A DNA stretch of 64,000 nt from Flavobacteriales bacterium. GTDB lineage: Bacteria; Bacteroidota; Bacteroidia; Flavobacteriales_D; CAJJDF01. The notes under the pieces were generated by a model. That model made no database searches and was not told the DNA's origin. It saw only the letters and a program-made list of their open reading frames with translations. The translations under genes and the position numbers were made by a program. The stretch covers positions 124,001-188,000 of the forward strand of contig JABAYJ010000008.1 in the NCBI GenBank assembly GCA_018609055.1, read 5' to 3'. Position 1 is the first letter of the stretch; every line of letters starts with the position of its first letter. This document shows positions 53,982-61,236 of this stretch, in pieces.

Positions 53982-54791
53982 ATGAGACTTACAATTTTAT
54001 TTCTTTTCATTTCTACAATACTTTTTTCTCAAGGTCCTGTGGATGGTTATATGAAAAATAATCGTGATTTTTCAGTTGGACTTTCAGTCTCAAGAGAAAC
54101 AGCCACAGTTCTTTATCAAGGAACAGAACCTCTTAAATCGGGACGTAATACTATGGCTTATGGTGTATTTGGTATTTACGGAATTAGCGACCGAATAAAT
54201 GTACAAGCTAATATCCCTTACCTCAATGTGAACAAAGGAAAAGTTACTGATTTTCAAGATTTTTCACTTTATTTCAAGTACTTATTATTGAGTAAGGATA
54301 ATTCTAAAGGGAAGCTAGACTTAATGGCAGCTACTGGTTTATCTCAGCCTTTAGGCGAATATGTGACTTCTGGAAGTAGTGCAATTGGTCAAATGGCAAT
54401 TACTGGAGATGGAAGATTAATTGCTCAACAAAATTTCAACAACAATTTTTTCGCCAGTTTACAAGCTGGATATTTTCTTAAAACTGATCCTACACCAAAT
54501 TCAGTGTCTTCTTCATTAAAAATAGGATATGCAGGTAAATTTTATGCAGATGTTTGGTATGAATTTTTACATGCTTTTGGAGGGACAGATTACCTAGGAA
54601 CCGGAAGCTTAGCTACTACTTCAGCTTCAGGTGGATTTAGAGGACTCGGATTCTCGTATAATAAAATTGGAGGTACCGTTTACTATCCTGTTTCGAAACA
54701 CTTTGGAGTATTTGGTGGTGCATCATACATTCTTTCTGGAAGAAATGCGTTTAAAAATACTGGTTTCAATCTAGGATTTGTATTCCAATAA
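53982..54791 (+). CDS. Outer-membrane beta-barrel protein of unknown function
   Basis: A 269-residue protein with a short signal peptide (to about residue 17, ILFSQG). The mature part is an alternating beta pattern with many Gly and Tyr (FGIYGISDRINVQANIPYLN, LYFKYLLL) and the closing strand NLGFVFQ ending in an aromatic-polar pair. It resembles transporter-like barrels of the PF13557 type only in general style. It starts 2 nt after the GT39 gene, so it probably belongs to that transcript. It could be a surface porin linked to glycan export. Confidence 0.68.
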   Translation: MRLTILFLFISTILFSQGPVDGYMKNNRDFSVGLSVSRETATVLYQGTEPLKSGRNTMAYGVFGIYGISDRINVQANIPYLNVNKGKVTDFQDFSLYFKYLLLSKDNSKGKLDLMAATGLSQPLGEYVTSGSSAIGQMAITGDGRLIAQQNFNNNFFASLQAGYFLKTDPTPNSVSSSLKIGYAGKFYADVWYEFLHAFGGTDYLGTGSLATTSASGGFRGLGFSYNKIGGTVYYPVSKHFGVFGGASYILSGRNAFKNTGFNLGFVFQ

Positions 54792-54884
54792 ATTCTCATT
54801 TCATTATTGCTATGAATTTTGTTACATTTATGTAAGTAGCTTAATCTTTTTTCGATAAAAGCATATCAACTTACTAAACAAACT

Positions 54885-55904
54885 ATGAAATTCATTAAAC
54901 TCACTCTTTTAGCTTCAATACTAATATTTAGTTGCGGGTCAGAATCAACTGAAACCAATACTCAAGAACAAACTTCTGAGTTTACAGACTCATCATCTAA
55001 AGAAATCACTGATAAAATAGATTCAACCAAGGTTGGATTTAGAAATGTAGAAGAATATTTAGGTGAAGGTGGAACTAATGATTCTGTTGACAAGGAATTA
55101 AGAGAAATTGAACCAGTTAAATTAAAAGAAAAGAAGACAGTAGTAGCTACACCAAAACCAATAATTGAAAAAGAGAAAATTGAAATTATTAAAGATGAGG
55201 TTGAAGTAATTACAGAAATGGAAGCTCCCGAAAAGCCACAAGTAAAAGCTGAAATTCACAAAACTTGGGATGACTTAACAAGAAAACATATTTCTTCTTC
55301 AGGTAAAGTAAACTACGCAGGATTTAAGGCTGATAATGATGAAATAGTAAAATACATCAAGGAATTGCAATCTTATCACAAAGATTTAAGTTCATGGGGA
55401 AAGAATAAGAGACTAGCTTATTGGATTAATGTTTACAATGTTGTAACAGTAAAACTGATAGTAGATAACTATCCTGTTAAATCAATTCAAGATCTTCATG
55501 GAGGAAAACCTTGGGATCAAAAACTAATAAACTTAGGAGGTACATCTTACACGCTTAATGTAATTGAAAACAAAATCATAAGACCAAAGTTTAATGAACC
55601 AAGAATTCACTTTGCAGTCAATTGTGCTGCTAATTCTTGTCCGAAAATTCTTAATAGAGCCTGGACAGAAGATAACATCCAAAGATACCTAACTAAGCAA
55701 ACTAAGGCATTTATAGCTAATACTACTCAAAATACAATTGGAGAAAGCGAATTAGTACTTTCAAATATATTTAATTGGTACAAAGCCGATTTTGGGACAT
55801 CTAATGAGAATGTAATAAAATTTATCAATAAATATTCTGATATCCAAGTAAAACCTGATGCTGTAGTAACATACAATGATTACGATTGGTCATTAAATAA
55901 TTAA
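54885..55904 (+). CDS. DUF547 domain lipoprotein
   Basis: A 339-residue product with a type II signal peptide (LLASILIFSC, Cys near 17) and a low-complexity, Glu/Lys/Thr-rich spacer (residues 20-125). The DUF547 domain runs about 130-310: TWDDLTRKHISSSGKVNYAG, then LAYWINVYNVVTVKLIVDNY near 182 and FAVNCAANSCPKILNRAWTE near 245, the family Cys region. DUF547 proteins are of unknown function; the conserved Cys-containing strands suggest a hydrolase-like fold. It is followed 5 nt later by a flavoprotein oxidoreductase gene, so they are likely coexpressed. Confidence 0.88.
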   Translation: MKFIKLTLLASILIFSCGSESTETNTQEQTSEFTDSSSKEITDKIDSTKVGFRNVEEYLGEGGTNDSVDKELREIEPVKLKEKKTVVATPKPIIEKEKIEIIKDEVEVITEMEAPEKPQVKAEIHKTWDDLTRKHISSSGKVNYAGFKADNDEIVKYIKELQSYHKDLSSWGKNKRLAYWINVYNVVTVKLIVDNYPVKSIQDLHGGKPWDQKLINLGGTSYTLNVIENKIIRPKFNEPRIHFAVNCAANSCPKILNRAWTEDNIQRYLTKQTKAFIANTTQNTIGESELVLSNIFNWYKADFGTSNENVIKFINKYSDIQVKPDAVVTYNDYDWSLNN

Positions 55905-55909
55905 AACAA

Positions 55910-57250
55910 ATGGGAAATCACATTGTAATTATCGGTAATGGTATTACAGGAATTACTTCTGCAAGGCATGTAAGAAAAAATGATTCGGAAGCTAAAATCA
56001 CTGTCATTTCTGCAGAAACAGATCATTTCTTTTCTAGAACTGCACTTATGTATATATACATGGGACACATGCGCTATAAGGATACCAAGCCTTATGAAGA
56101 TTGGTTTTGGAGTAAAAACAGAATTGATTTAGTAAACGGATATGTGAATTCAGTTGATTTTGATAATCAAACTTTAAGTCTGGAAAACCAAACTATTAAT
56201 TATGACAAATTAGTAATCGCCACTGGTTCTACTCCTAATAAATTTGGATGGAAAGGACAAGATTTACCAGGAGTGCAAGGATTATATAGTAAGCAAGACT
56301 TAGACATATTAGAAGAAAGTACGAAGGACAAACAAGTAAAAAGAGCTGTAATTGTTGGTGGTGGATTAATTGGTGTTGAATTTGCAGAAATGCTACTCTC
56401 TAGGGGAATTGAAGTTACTTTCTTGGTTCGTGAAAATAGATTTTGGGGAGGTGTACTTCCACTTGAAGAAGGAGCAATGATTGCCGAGCACATGAAAAAA
56501 GACCATCATGTTGATTTACGATTAGAAGAAGAACTAGACGAAGTAATTGAAGGGGAAAACGGAAGAGCAATTGCTGTAATAACAAAAAAAGGCGAAAGAA
56601 TTGATTGTGAATTAGTAGGATTAACAGCTGGTGTACGACCAAACATTGATTTTTTAAAAGAATCGAATCTAGAAATAGGAAGAGGAATTAAAGTAAATAA
56701 ATTTCTTGAAACAAACATGCCTAATGTTTATGCTGCAGGAGATTGTGCAGAAGTACAAGAAACTGTGACTGGAAGAAGACCAATTGAAGCAGTTTGGTAT
56801 GTAGGAAGGATGATGGGTGAAACCCTTGGACATACGCTTACAGGGAATAAAATTGCTTACGAACCAGGAGTTTGGTTTAACTCAGCTAAATTCTTTGATG
56901 TAGAATACCAAACTTATGGGAATGTACTTGCTAACGAACAAGAAGGTGAAAAGACCTTTTATTGGAAACATCCTACAAAGCACATTTCATTTAGAGCTGT
57001 TTACGATACTGAAACTAAAGCTTTGAAAGGAATTAATAATTTTGGGATTCGTTTAAGACACAAAATTTGTGATGCTTGGATTAAAACCAATACTCCTATC
57101 GAAAAAGTGATGGTAGAATTGAAAAATGCCAACTTTGACCCTGAATTTTACAAGCAATATGAAAATGATATCATTGCTCAGTTTAATAAGGAAAATGGGA
57201 CTAGCATAAAACCTAAGAAAAGGAACTTGATGGCGATTTTTGGTAAGTAA
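55910..57250 (+). CDS. FAD-dependent pyridine-nucleotide oxidoreductase
   Basis: A 446-residue flavoprotein of the NADH:rubredoxin/nitrite-reductase-like group. FAD site: HIVIIGNGITGITSARHVRK (GxGxxG, residues 3-22). The ATG motif near 103 is KLVIATGSTPNKFGWKG. NAD(P) site: RAVIVGGGLIGVEFAEMLLS near 145 (GxGxxG). A second FAD motif is PNVYAAGDCAEVQETVTG near 268. No redox-active CxxC is present, so it is not a disulfide reductase. The C-terminal 130 residues (about 310-446) are an unusual, basic extension. The electron acceptor is unknown. Confidence 0.88.
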   Translation: MGNHIVIIGNGITGITSARHVRKNDSEAKITVISAETDHFFSRTALMYIYMGHMRYKDTKPYEDWFWSKNRIDLVNGYVNSVDFDNQTLSLENQTINYDKLVIATGSTPNKFGWKGQDLPGVQGLYSKQDLDILEESTKDKQVKRAVIVGGGLIGVEFAEMLLSRGIEVTFLVRENRFWGGVLPLEEGAMIAEHMKKDHHVDLRLEEELDEVIEGENGRAIAVITKKGERIDCELVGLTAGVRPNIDFLKESNLEIGRGIKVNKFLETNMPNVYAAGDCAEVQETVTGRRPIEAVWYVGRMMGETLGHTLTGNKIAYEPGVWFNSAKFFDVEYQTYGNVLANEQEGEKTFYWKHPTKHISFRAVYDTETKALKGINNFGIRLRHKICDAWIKTNTPIEKVMVELKNANFDPEFYKQYENDIIAQFNKENGTSIKPKKRNLMAIFGK

Positions 57251-57259
57251 TTTATCACC

Positions 57260-58408
57260 TTAAATAACGACAAACTTATAACTAGCATAAGCTCCTGAGC
57301 TTTCCTCTACTACTCTAATAATGTATGAGCCTGAATTGAATGAACTAGCTAACACAATTGTTTTAGCTTCATTAAACTGTCCTTGAGCCACTAACTTTCC
57401 TTCTATAGAGAAAACAGAGTAAATCATCTCAGAATTATCAACATCAGTTTTGGTTAGATAGATTTCACTAAAGAAGCTATTGTATTTAAAATCTACTTTT
57501 ATCTTGTTTTTCAAACTAGTATTAATACCCACAGTATTCACTTTCTGATGTTTATTAAAAAAAGCCCAAATCACTTTACTAGCATCAAAATCTCTATTAG
57601 TAACACCAATTGTAATTAATGAATTTGGCCAAGTATGTTCACCATCAATAACTTTATAATGAATTACCTCTGTATTTGCATTTCCTCCTGCATAAGTATA
57701 TCTAATTGCAGTACAGTTATCTGCAGTGTTAATGTCTGCTAAAGAATCTATAACAGGAGTGGTAGTTGTAGAATTATAACCAATCCAATAATTTAATACG
57801 TTTTGAATACTTTTAGAATTAACATCTCCAGAGTAATTAACTGTTGAGTCTGCAGTCCCATGAATTTGAAGTACAGAAATTGATTTTGTATTAGTAGGTG
57901 TTACTGGAAAAATATTTGTCATAGAACCTGTTACAGAAGCAACCGAAGCTATTTTATCATTTAACCCAGCTGCCAAAGCCAAACTCATGTATCCACCATT
58001 ACTCATTCCTGTAGAGTGAATTCTATTGATATCAATATTGTAATTAGATGAAATTGTATCGATCATTTCTGATAAGAAATTAATATCGTTAACTGAACCA
58101 CCAAAATAAGCATTCCAATAAGTTGAACCCAAAGTAGCACTTGTAGTTCCTTGAGGATGAACAATAATGAAATTAGCAGTATCTGCAATACTCCTGAAAT
58201 CACCATAAAACATTTGCTGTACGCTATTACTACCCAAACCATGTAAATTTAAAACTAATGCAACCGAAGTTGAACCGTTATACATTGCAGGAATATACAA
58301 CTTATAGGATCTTGTAATTCCACCAGAAACTATTGTTTTATCAATTGTTGTTTGTGAAAAGTAAGAGCTCGAAATGAATAATAAATTTAACAGAAGTAGC
58401 TTTTTCAT
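57260..58408 (-). CDS. Secreted PHB depolymerase/LpqC-like esterase with T9SS domain
   Basis: A 382-residue secreted alpha/beta hydrolase. I start at ATG 58408 (MKKLLLLNLLFISSSYFSQ) rather than 58444. The core has LVLNLHGLGSNSVQQMFYGD (oxyanion region, about residue 52), the nucleophile IHSTGMSNGGYMSLALAAGL near 130 (GMSNGGYM, catalytic Ser), IQIHGTADSTVNY near 185 (acidic residue) and VIDGEHTWPNSL near 265 (catalytic His). The family includes feruloyl/acetylxylan esterases and polyhydroxybutyrate depolymerases. Residues about 315-382 resemble a T9SS sorting domain, but the NP motif is missing. No cellulosome or CBM domain was seen. Confidence 0.86.
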   Translation of the reverse strand: MKKLLLLNLLFISSSYFSQTTIDKTIVSGGITRSYKLYIPAMYNGSTSVALVLNLHGLGSNSVQQMFYGDFRSIADTANFIIVHPQGTTSATLGSTYWNAYFGGSVNDINFLSEMIDTISSNYNIDINRIHSTGMSNGGYMSLALAAGLNDKIASVASVTGSMTNIFPVTPTNTKSISVLQIHGTADSTVNYSGDVNSKSIQNVLNYWIGYNSTTTTPVIDSLADINTADNCTAIRYTYAGGNANTEVIHYKVIDGEHTWPNSLITIGVTNRDFDASKVIWAFFNKHQKVNTVGINTSLKNKIKVDFKYNSFFSEIYLTKTDVDNSEMIYSVFSIEGKLVAQGQFNEAKTIVLASSFNSGSYIIRVVEESSGAYASYKFVVI

Positions 58409-58577
58409 ATAGTATTGGTTATTTGTAGCGATATAAGTAAACAAATTACTTAACTTTTATTTAATAAATAGCTTTCGTGGAATAAACACCCAGTTTCACA
58501 AAAAGAACAGCCGAGTTAAAGTATTATGAACCAATAAACTACTTGTAATTATTACTTTAGTTTAAAATCTCATTAAA

Positions 58578-58965
58578 ATGAAGGCAAAACTACTTTTCTG
58601 CATCTGTATTTCTTTTTTAACTATTACACATAGTTTTTCTCAATCACCAGCTAAATTAGACTCTAGCTTCTTAACTATTGGTGAGTTTTGGGATGGTTAC
58701 CTTAATCAATACCAATCGATAATTGCTAGTGAAGCACTACACAAGTGGTAATTGTTATGTAGGATGCAGATTCACAGATTTATCTTCAGGAACTACCGAA
58801 TTAACCGTTACTAAAATAAATTCAAGTGAAAATGTAGTTACAACTTTTGGAACTGTTGGGAGAGCTTCTTTCATTTTACCAACCGGAGCAGTTTCCGCAT
58901 TCTCGGATTTAGCGATAGATTCAAGCCAACGAATTATAGCTTCTGCTTGCGGAAGTAGAAGCTGA
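58578..58965 (+). pseudogene. Truncated delta-60 repeat (DUF5122-like) exoprotein gene
   Basis: ATG 58578 begins a signal peptide (MKAKLLFCICISFLTITHSF) and about 37 more residues, ending at TAA 58749. The neighbouring frame then carries GNCYVGCRFTDLSSGTTELT and VTKINSSENVVTTFGTVGRA, ending IDSSQRIIASACGS, a delta-60-type repeat pattern with typical F-G-x-x-G and D-S-x-x-R/K. So a short lesion near 58735-58745 shifted the frame and the gene is cut off near 58950. The rest (repeats and sorting domain) is missing. The break abuts a recombinase remnant. Confidence 0.72.
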
Positions 58966-59230
58966 TCAGTTTAAGTGATTTGCCATACATTTCTTTATAA
59001 AACAAATTAATACTACCAACAATTTGTCTTTGAGTAGATGCAGCTATGTATTTTGTGTTTACCAAGTGAAAAACATAATTAAACCAATCTTTTTCATTTA
59101 TAGAAACAAAACTCTTGTTCTCAAAAAAAACCTGAGCCAATTTCAAATTAGATAAATAGGAATTTATAGTCTGTTTACTGTATCTTTTTAATTGCAATAT
59201 CTCTTTAAAAGATTCTAATTCATTTTTCAT
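58934..59230 (-). pseudogene. N-terminal fragment of a tyrosine recombinase/integrase
   Basis: 98 residues, reading leftward. ELESFKEILQLKRYSKQTIN and SYLSNLKLAQVFF form the SAM-like core-binding (N-terminal) domain of phage/integron-type tyrosine recombinases, followed by YIAASTQRQIVGSINLFYKE and MYGKSLKL. The catalytic domain with its RHRY residues is entirely absent: after about residue 87 the frame runs into unrelated sequence and stops. It points away from a set of attC-like sites to its right, as intI does in integrons. Other families (XerC/D-like) cannot be excluded from the fragment. Confidence 0.7.
58938..58963. repeat. Imperfect palindrome at the junction of two gene remnants
   Basis: AGCTTCT (58938-58944) and AGAAGCT (58957-58963) are perfect arms; the stem extends with a G-T wobble and three further pairs. 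CTGATCAG (58962-58969) is a second palindrome beside it. The fold sits where the delta-60 remnant meets the integrase remnant. Confidence 0.6.
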
Positions 59231-59250
59231 ACACTTGCGATTTACATCCA

Positions 59251-59263
59251 GTTAGGTACCCTA
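59251..59263 (+). other. Candidate attI-like core box
   Basis: GTTAGGT (59251-59257) fits the integron right-core pattern GTTRRRY and lies 21 nt upstream of the integrase remnant. TTAGG-TAC-CCTAA (59252-59264) is an inverted repeat around it. Both could be chance in AT-rich DNA; supporting evidence is only position. Confidence 0.25.
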
Positions 59264-59361
59264 ATCAACAATAAGCTAATTTACAAAAAATTATAACTCC
59301 TATGAATTTTAACCATGACTATTAACGTATTACATAAATTATTTTGTAACTTGTGGATATA

Positions 59362-59454
59362 AACAAGTTCCGACCAATAACCCTTCGGGGCGAGAATTTC
59401 CATGGGCTACCCGCCCATTCCCAATCCTCTTTATTGGTCGGAACGGTCCTTGTT
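59362..59454. repeat. Large imperfect hairpin, 14-bp perfect arms
   Basis: GTTCCGACCAATAA (59367-59380) pairs perfectly with TTATTGGTCGGAAC (59431-59444), 50 nt apart. Outside, AACAAG (59362-59367) can pair CTTGTT (59449-59454) across a bulge; inside, ATGGGC (59402-59407) pairs GCCCAT (59413-59418) and CCC-TTC-GGG forms a small hairpin. It is more GC-rich than its surroundings. The span overlaps a possible 74-codon frame that I regard as spurious. Confidence 0.7.
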
Positions 59455-59633
59455 CAAATACATAAGAGGTGTCTGATAAGACAGAATGGAAGTTCTCGAA
59501 CTACCCAAAGAACACAGGTCCGAACATACTGTATAGCAAATTATGTATTTGATGGCTTTTGTCATATATTAGTGTAACACTAGCGTGTTACATCAAATAC
59601 ATAACTCGCCATACACAAGGACCGTTAGCAAGC
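59438..59633 (+). repeat. attC-like site 1 (long variable loop)
   Basis: AACGGTCCTTGT (59442-59453) is perfectly complementary to ACAAGGACCGTT (59615-59626), closing a loop of about 160 nt. The right end reads GTTAGCA (59624-59630), an integron right core box (GTTRRRY in all but the last two bases), and the left end has the matching AAC. The loop holds TTATGTATTTGATG / CATCAAATACATAA (14 bp perfect, 59541-59554 and 59591-59604) with GTAACAC / GTGTTAC at its tip. CAAATACATAA recurs at 59455 and 59594. The site ends 13-19 nt before the nuclease ATG. Confidence 0.55.
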
Positions 59634-59642
59634 ATTAAAAAA

Positions 59643-60503
59643 ATGACAAAAAGAGATTACATAATTCGTCAAATAGCGAAGACAAATAAGAAAAATTACG
59701 AAAATTATGTTGTAACTCGAATATACCATTTATTAAATCGACCAGATTTAAAATTTGTAACACAGCAATATGTGAATCGTCCAGATGGTCATGCTTTGAC
59801 AGATATGTATTTACCACAAATACAGTTACATATTGAAATTGATGAGCCTTTTCATAAGAAGCAAATCGATTTAGATGTAAACAGAGAAACTGATATAATA
59901 CAGGCAACCGATCATCAGATAAGACGGATTAAAATAACGGAAGATTTAGACTCAATAAACAAACAAATTACTAATTTGATTGTTGAAATAAAGGCTAAGA
60001 TTGAAATTTTAGAGAATAACAAACAATGGGAATCATGGGATTTGGATAAAGAGTTTAATCCTAATTATTACCGTGAGAAAGGATATTTAGACGTTGAAGA
60101 AAATCCAGCTTTTAGAAAAATAGTAGATGCTTGTAATTGCTTAGGTCAAAATTATAAATCTGTCCAGCAAGCTTGGTTTAGAAGTAAAGTTTATCCAAAT
60201 CACAATTTATGGTTTCCAAAATTTTACGAAAATGAAGATTGGGATAATCAAATCAGCAAAGATGGAAAAGTAATAACTGAAAAGTGTAAGAATCCAGATA
60301 AATATGAAGAGTGGTTTAAAGGGGTGACTTCAAATTTAGTGAAGCGGATAACGTTTCCAAGAAGTATAGATAATCTTGGATTTAGGCTTTACAGGTTTGC
60401 AGGAATATTTGAGACCGATCTAAATTCATCTTCTTTAGAAAATGGAGTAATTCACAGGTTAAAAGAAACTAGAATTGAAATAATTAAAGAAAACGCAAGC
60501 TAA
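59643..60503 (+). CDS. PvuRts1I/AbaSI-like modification-dependent restriction endonuclease
   Basis: A 286-residue protein; I start at ATG 59643, just after attC-like site 1, not at 59559, which would place palindromic DNA in the coding region. The N-terminal half (about 1-105) looks like a VSR/PD-(D/E)XK nuclease: YENYVVTRIYHLLN near 19, FVTQQYVNRPDGHALTDMYL at 38-57, then IEIDEPFH at 64-71. D54, E65 and D67 are candidate catalytic residues. The C-terminal half ends in a beta-rich part (LGFRLYRFAGIFETDL near 252), fitting an SRA-like base-binding domain. Known members cut DNA with (glucosyl-)hydroxymethylcytosine, defending against T-even-type phages. The TAA stop lies inside the next left box. 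Modified-base preference is inferred. Confidence 0.7.
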   Translation: MTKRDYIIRQIAKTNKKNYENYVVTRIYHLLNRPDLKFVTQQYVNRPDGHALTDMYLPQIQLHIEIDEPFHKKQIDLDVNRETDIIQATDHQIRRIKITEDLDSINKQITNLIVEIKAKIEILENNKQWESWDLDKEFNPNYYREKGYLDVEENPAFRKIVDACNCLGQNYKSVQQAWFRSKVYPNHNLWFPKFYENEDWDNQISKDGKVITEKCKNPDKYEEWFKGVTSNLVKRITFPRSIDNLGFRLYRFAGIFETDLNSSSLENGVIHRLKETRIEIIKENAS

Positions 60504-60562
60504 CAATGTATACAAAGTCATAGCTCGTTTCTCGCAACGCTTCATATACAAAACCGTTATAA
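60499..60562 (+). repeat. attC-like site 2
   Basis: Left box GCTAAC (60499-60504) contains the stop codon TAA of the nuclease gene; right box is CGTTATAA (60555-60562). Between them TGTATA (60507-60512) pairs with TATACA (60545-60550), and AGC-tc-GTT (60522-60529) pairs with AAC-GCT (60536-60541) leaving two extrahelical bases. Unequal spacers and unpaired bases on one arm are the hallmarks of folded integron attC sites. The sequence around the boxes (GCTAACAA ... CGTTA) resembles known attC ends. Confidence 0.6.
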
Positions 60563-60604
60563 GCCATTAGAAAAAAGGAAAAGCCAACCGCACATTTTAG
60601 CACA

Positions 60605-60652
60605 TTTGGTTTTTGCCAATGCTCTTTCCCAACGCTGAAAAACCAAAAGAGC
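60605..60652. repeat. Two mutually exclusive or pseudoknotted stems
   Basis: TTTGGTTTTT (60605-60614) pairs AAAAACCAAA (60638-60647), and GCTCTTT (60621-60627) pairs AAAGAGC (60646-60652). The second stem starts in the loop of the first and overlaps it by two bases. The stretch 60563-60761 has no coding frame that I support. I believe closely related non-coding stretches recur in other flavobacterial genomes, but cannot verify this. Confidence 0.5.
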
Positions 60653-60761
60653 AAAAATCACCCCACGCTCTGAGGACGAGAATATTTCGAACAGTTTTTA
60701 TATTGAAAAGCGAGATAGTTGAGGTTAAAATATTATCTTGGCTAGATAAATTTAGACGGAA

Positions 60762-60870
60762 ATGAACCGAATAAAAGAAGTGCTGGAAGAAAAAGGCATA
60801 AAGCAGACATGGTTAGCTGAAAAGCTACAATATGGTGAATGGCTATGTACAAAATAGACAGCAACCATGA
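60762..60870 (+). pseudogene. Remnant of an Xre-type helix-turn-helix regulator
   Basis: ATG 60762 opens MNRIKEVLEEKGIKQTWLAE in frame; the next residues are lost to a short deletion (about 11 nt) near 60827. Another frame resumes as NMVNGYVQNRQQP, the recognition helix region, then stops at 60868. Together they cover about the first 40 residues of a typical HTH_3 domain (K-x-x-Q-x-x-L-A-x-K-L ... N-x-x-Q-P). The gene breaks off inside the domain and is fused to an unrelated fragment. Confidence 0.72.
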
Positions 60871-61060
60871 TAAAGTAATGGTAGAGCAAGAAGCATATCA
60901 ATACTCAGACTCTAAACCAGTTACCTTAGCCTCTAAAGCACACAGACCTGCTTACGGAAGTGATGGAGATTATTTCTCTAAACCTAATGCAGAATCGATA
61001 CTTGAAGCAGTTTATGACATTATGATCGAAGCTAACCCAAGTAAATATTCTAAAATGTAA
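60866..61060 (+). pseudogene. C-terminal gene fragment, family not recognised
   Basis: A 64-codon coding-like stretch (HDKVMVEQEAYQYSDSKPVT ... ANPSKYSKM), in frame from 60866 and open back to ATG 60839, where it overlaps the HTH remnant in another frame. The composition is that of a real globular protein end, with HRPAYGSDGDYFSKPNAES near its middle. No start signal of its own is visible. It is probably the 3' end of a gene whose front was replaced by the HTH remnant. I could not name the family. Confidence 0.55.
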
Positions 61061-61236
61061 CATTATTAAAGTCAGTAAAAATTAATACTAGACACTACAA
61101 AAGAATAGATTAAGGAAATACAAATAAAAAATCAAGTCAGTATTTAGCTAATATTAACTAAATCAACTAAACTTCATTGCTTAGTTTTACAAAAAACAAA
61201 CACTATGAAAACTTTAAAAACAATTAAAAAAAGTCT

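Noticed and set aside
58934..59230. Calling the recombinase fragment a definite integron integrase (intI)
   Set aside because: The diagnostic region between motifs II and III is missing, so the subfamily cannot be shown.
59353..59577. 74-codon plus-strand frame across the palindromes
   Set aside because: Its residues are encoded almost wholly by both arms of inverted repeats and show no protein-like pattern; no start signal was seen.
59631..59735. Possible tRNA or CRISPR-like repeat near the nuclease gene
   Set aside because: Direct repeats of CAAATACATAA occur only twice and are not regularly spaced; no cloverleaf forms.
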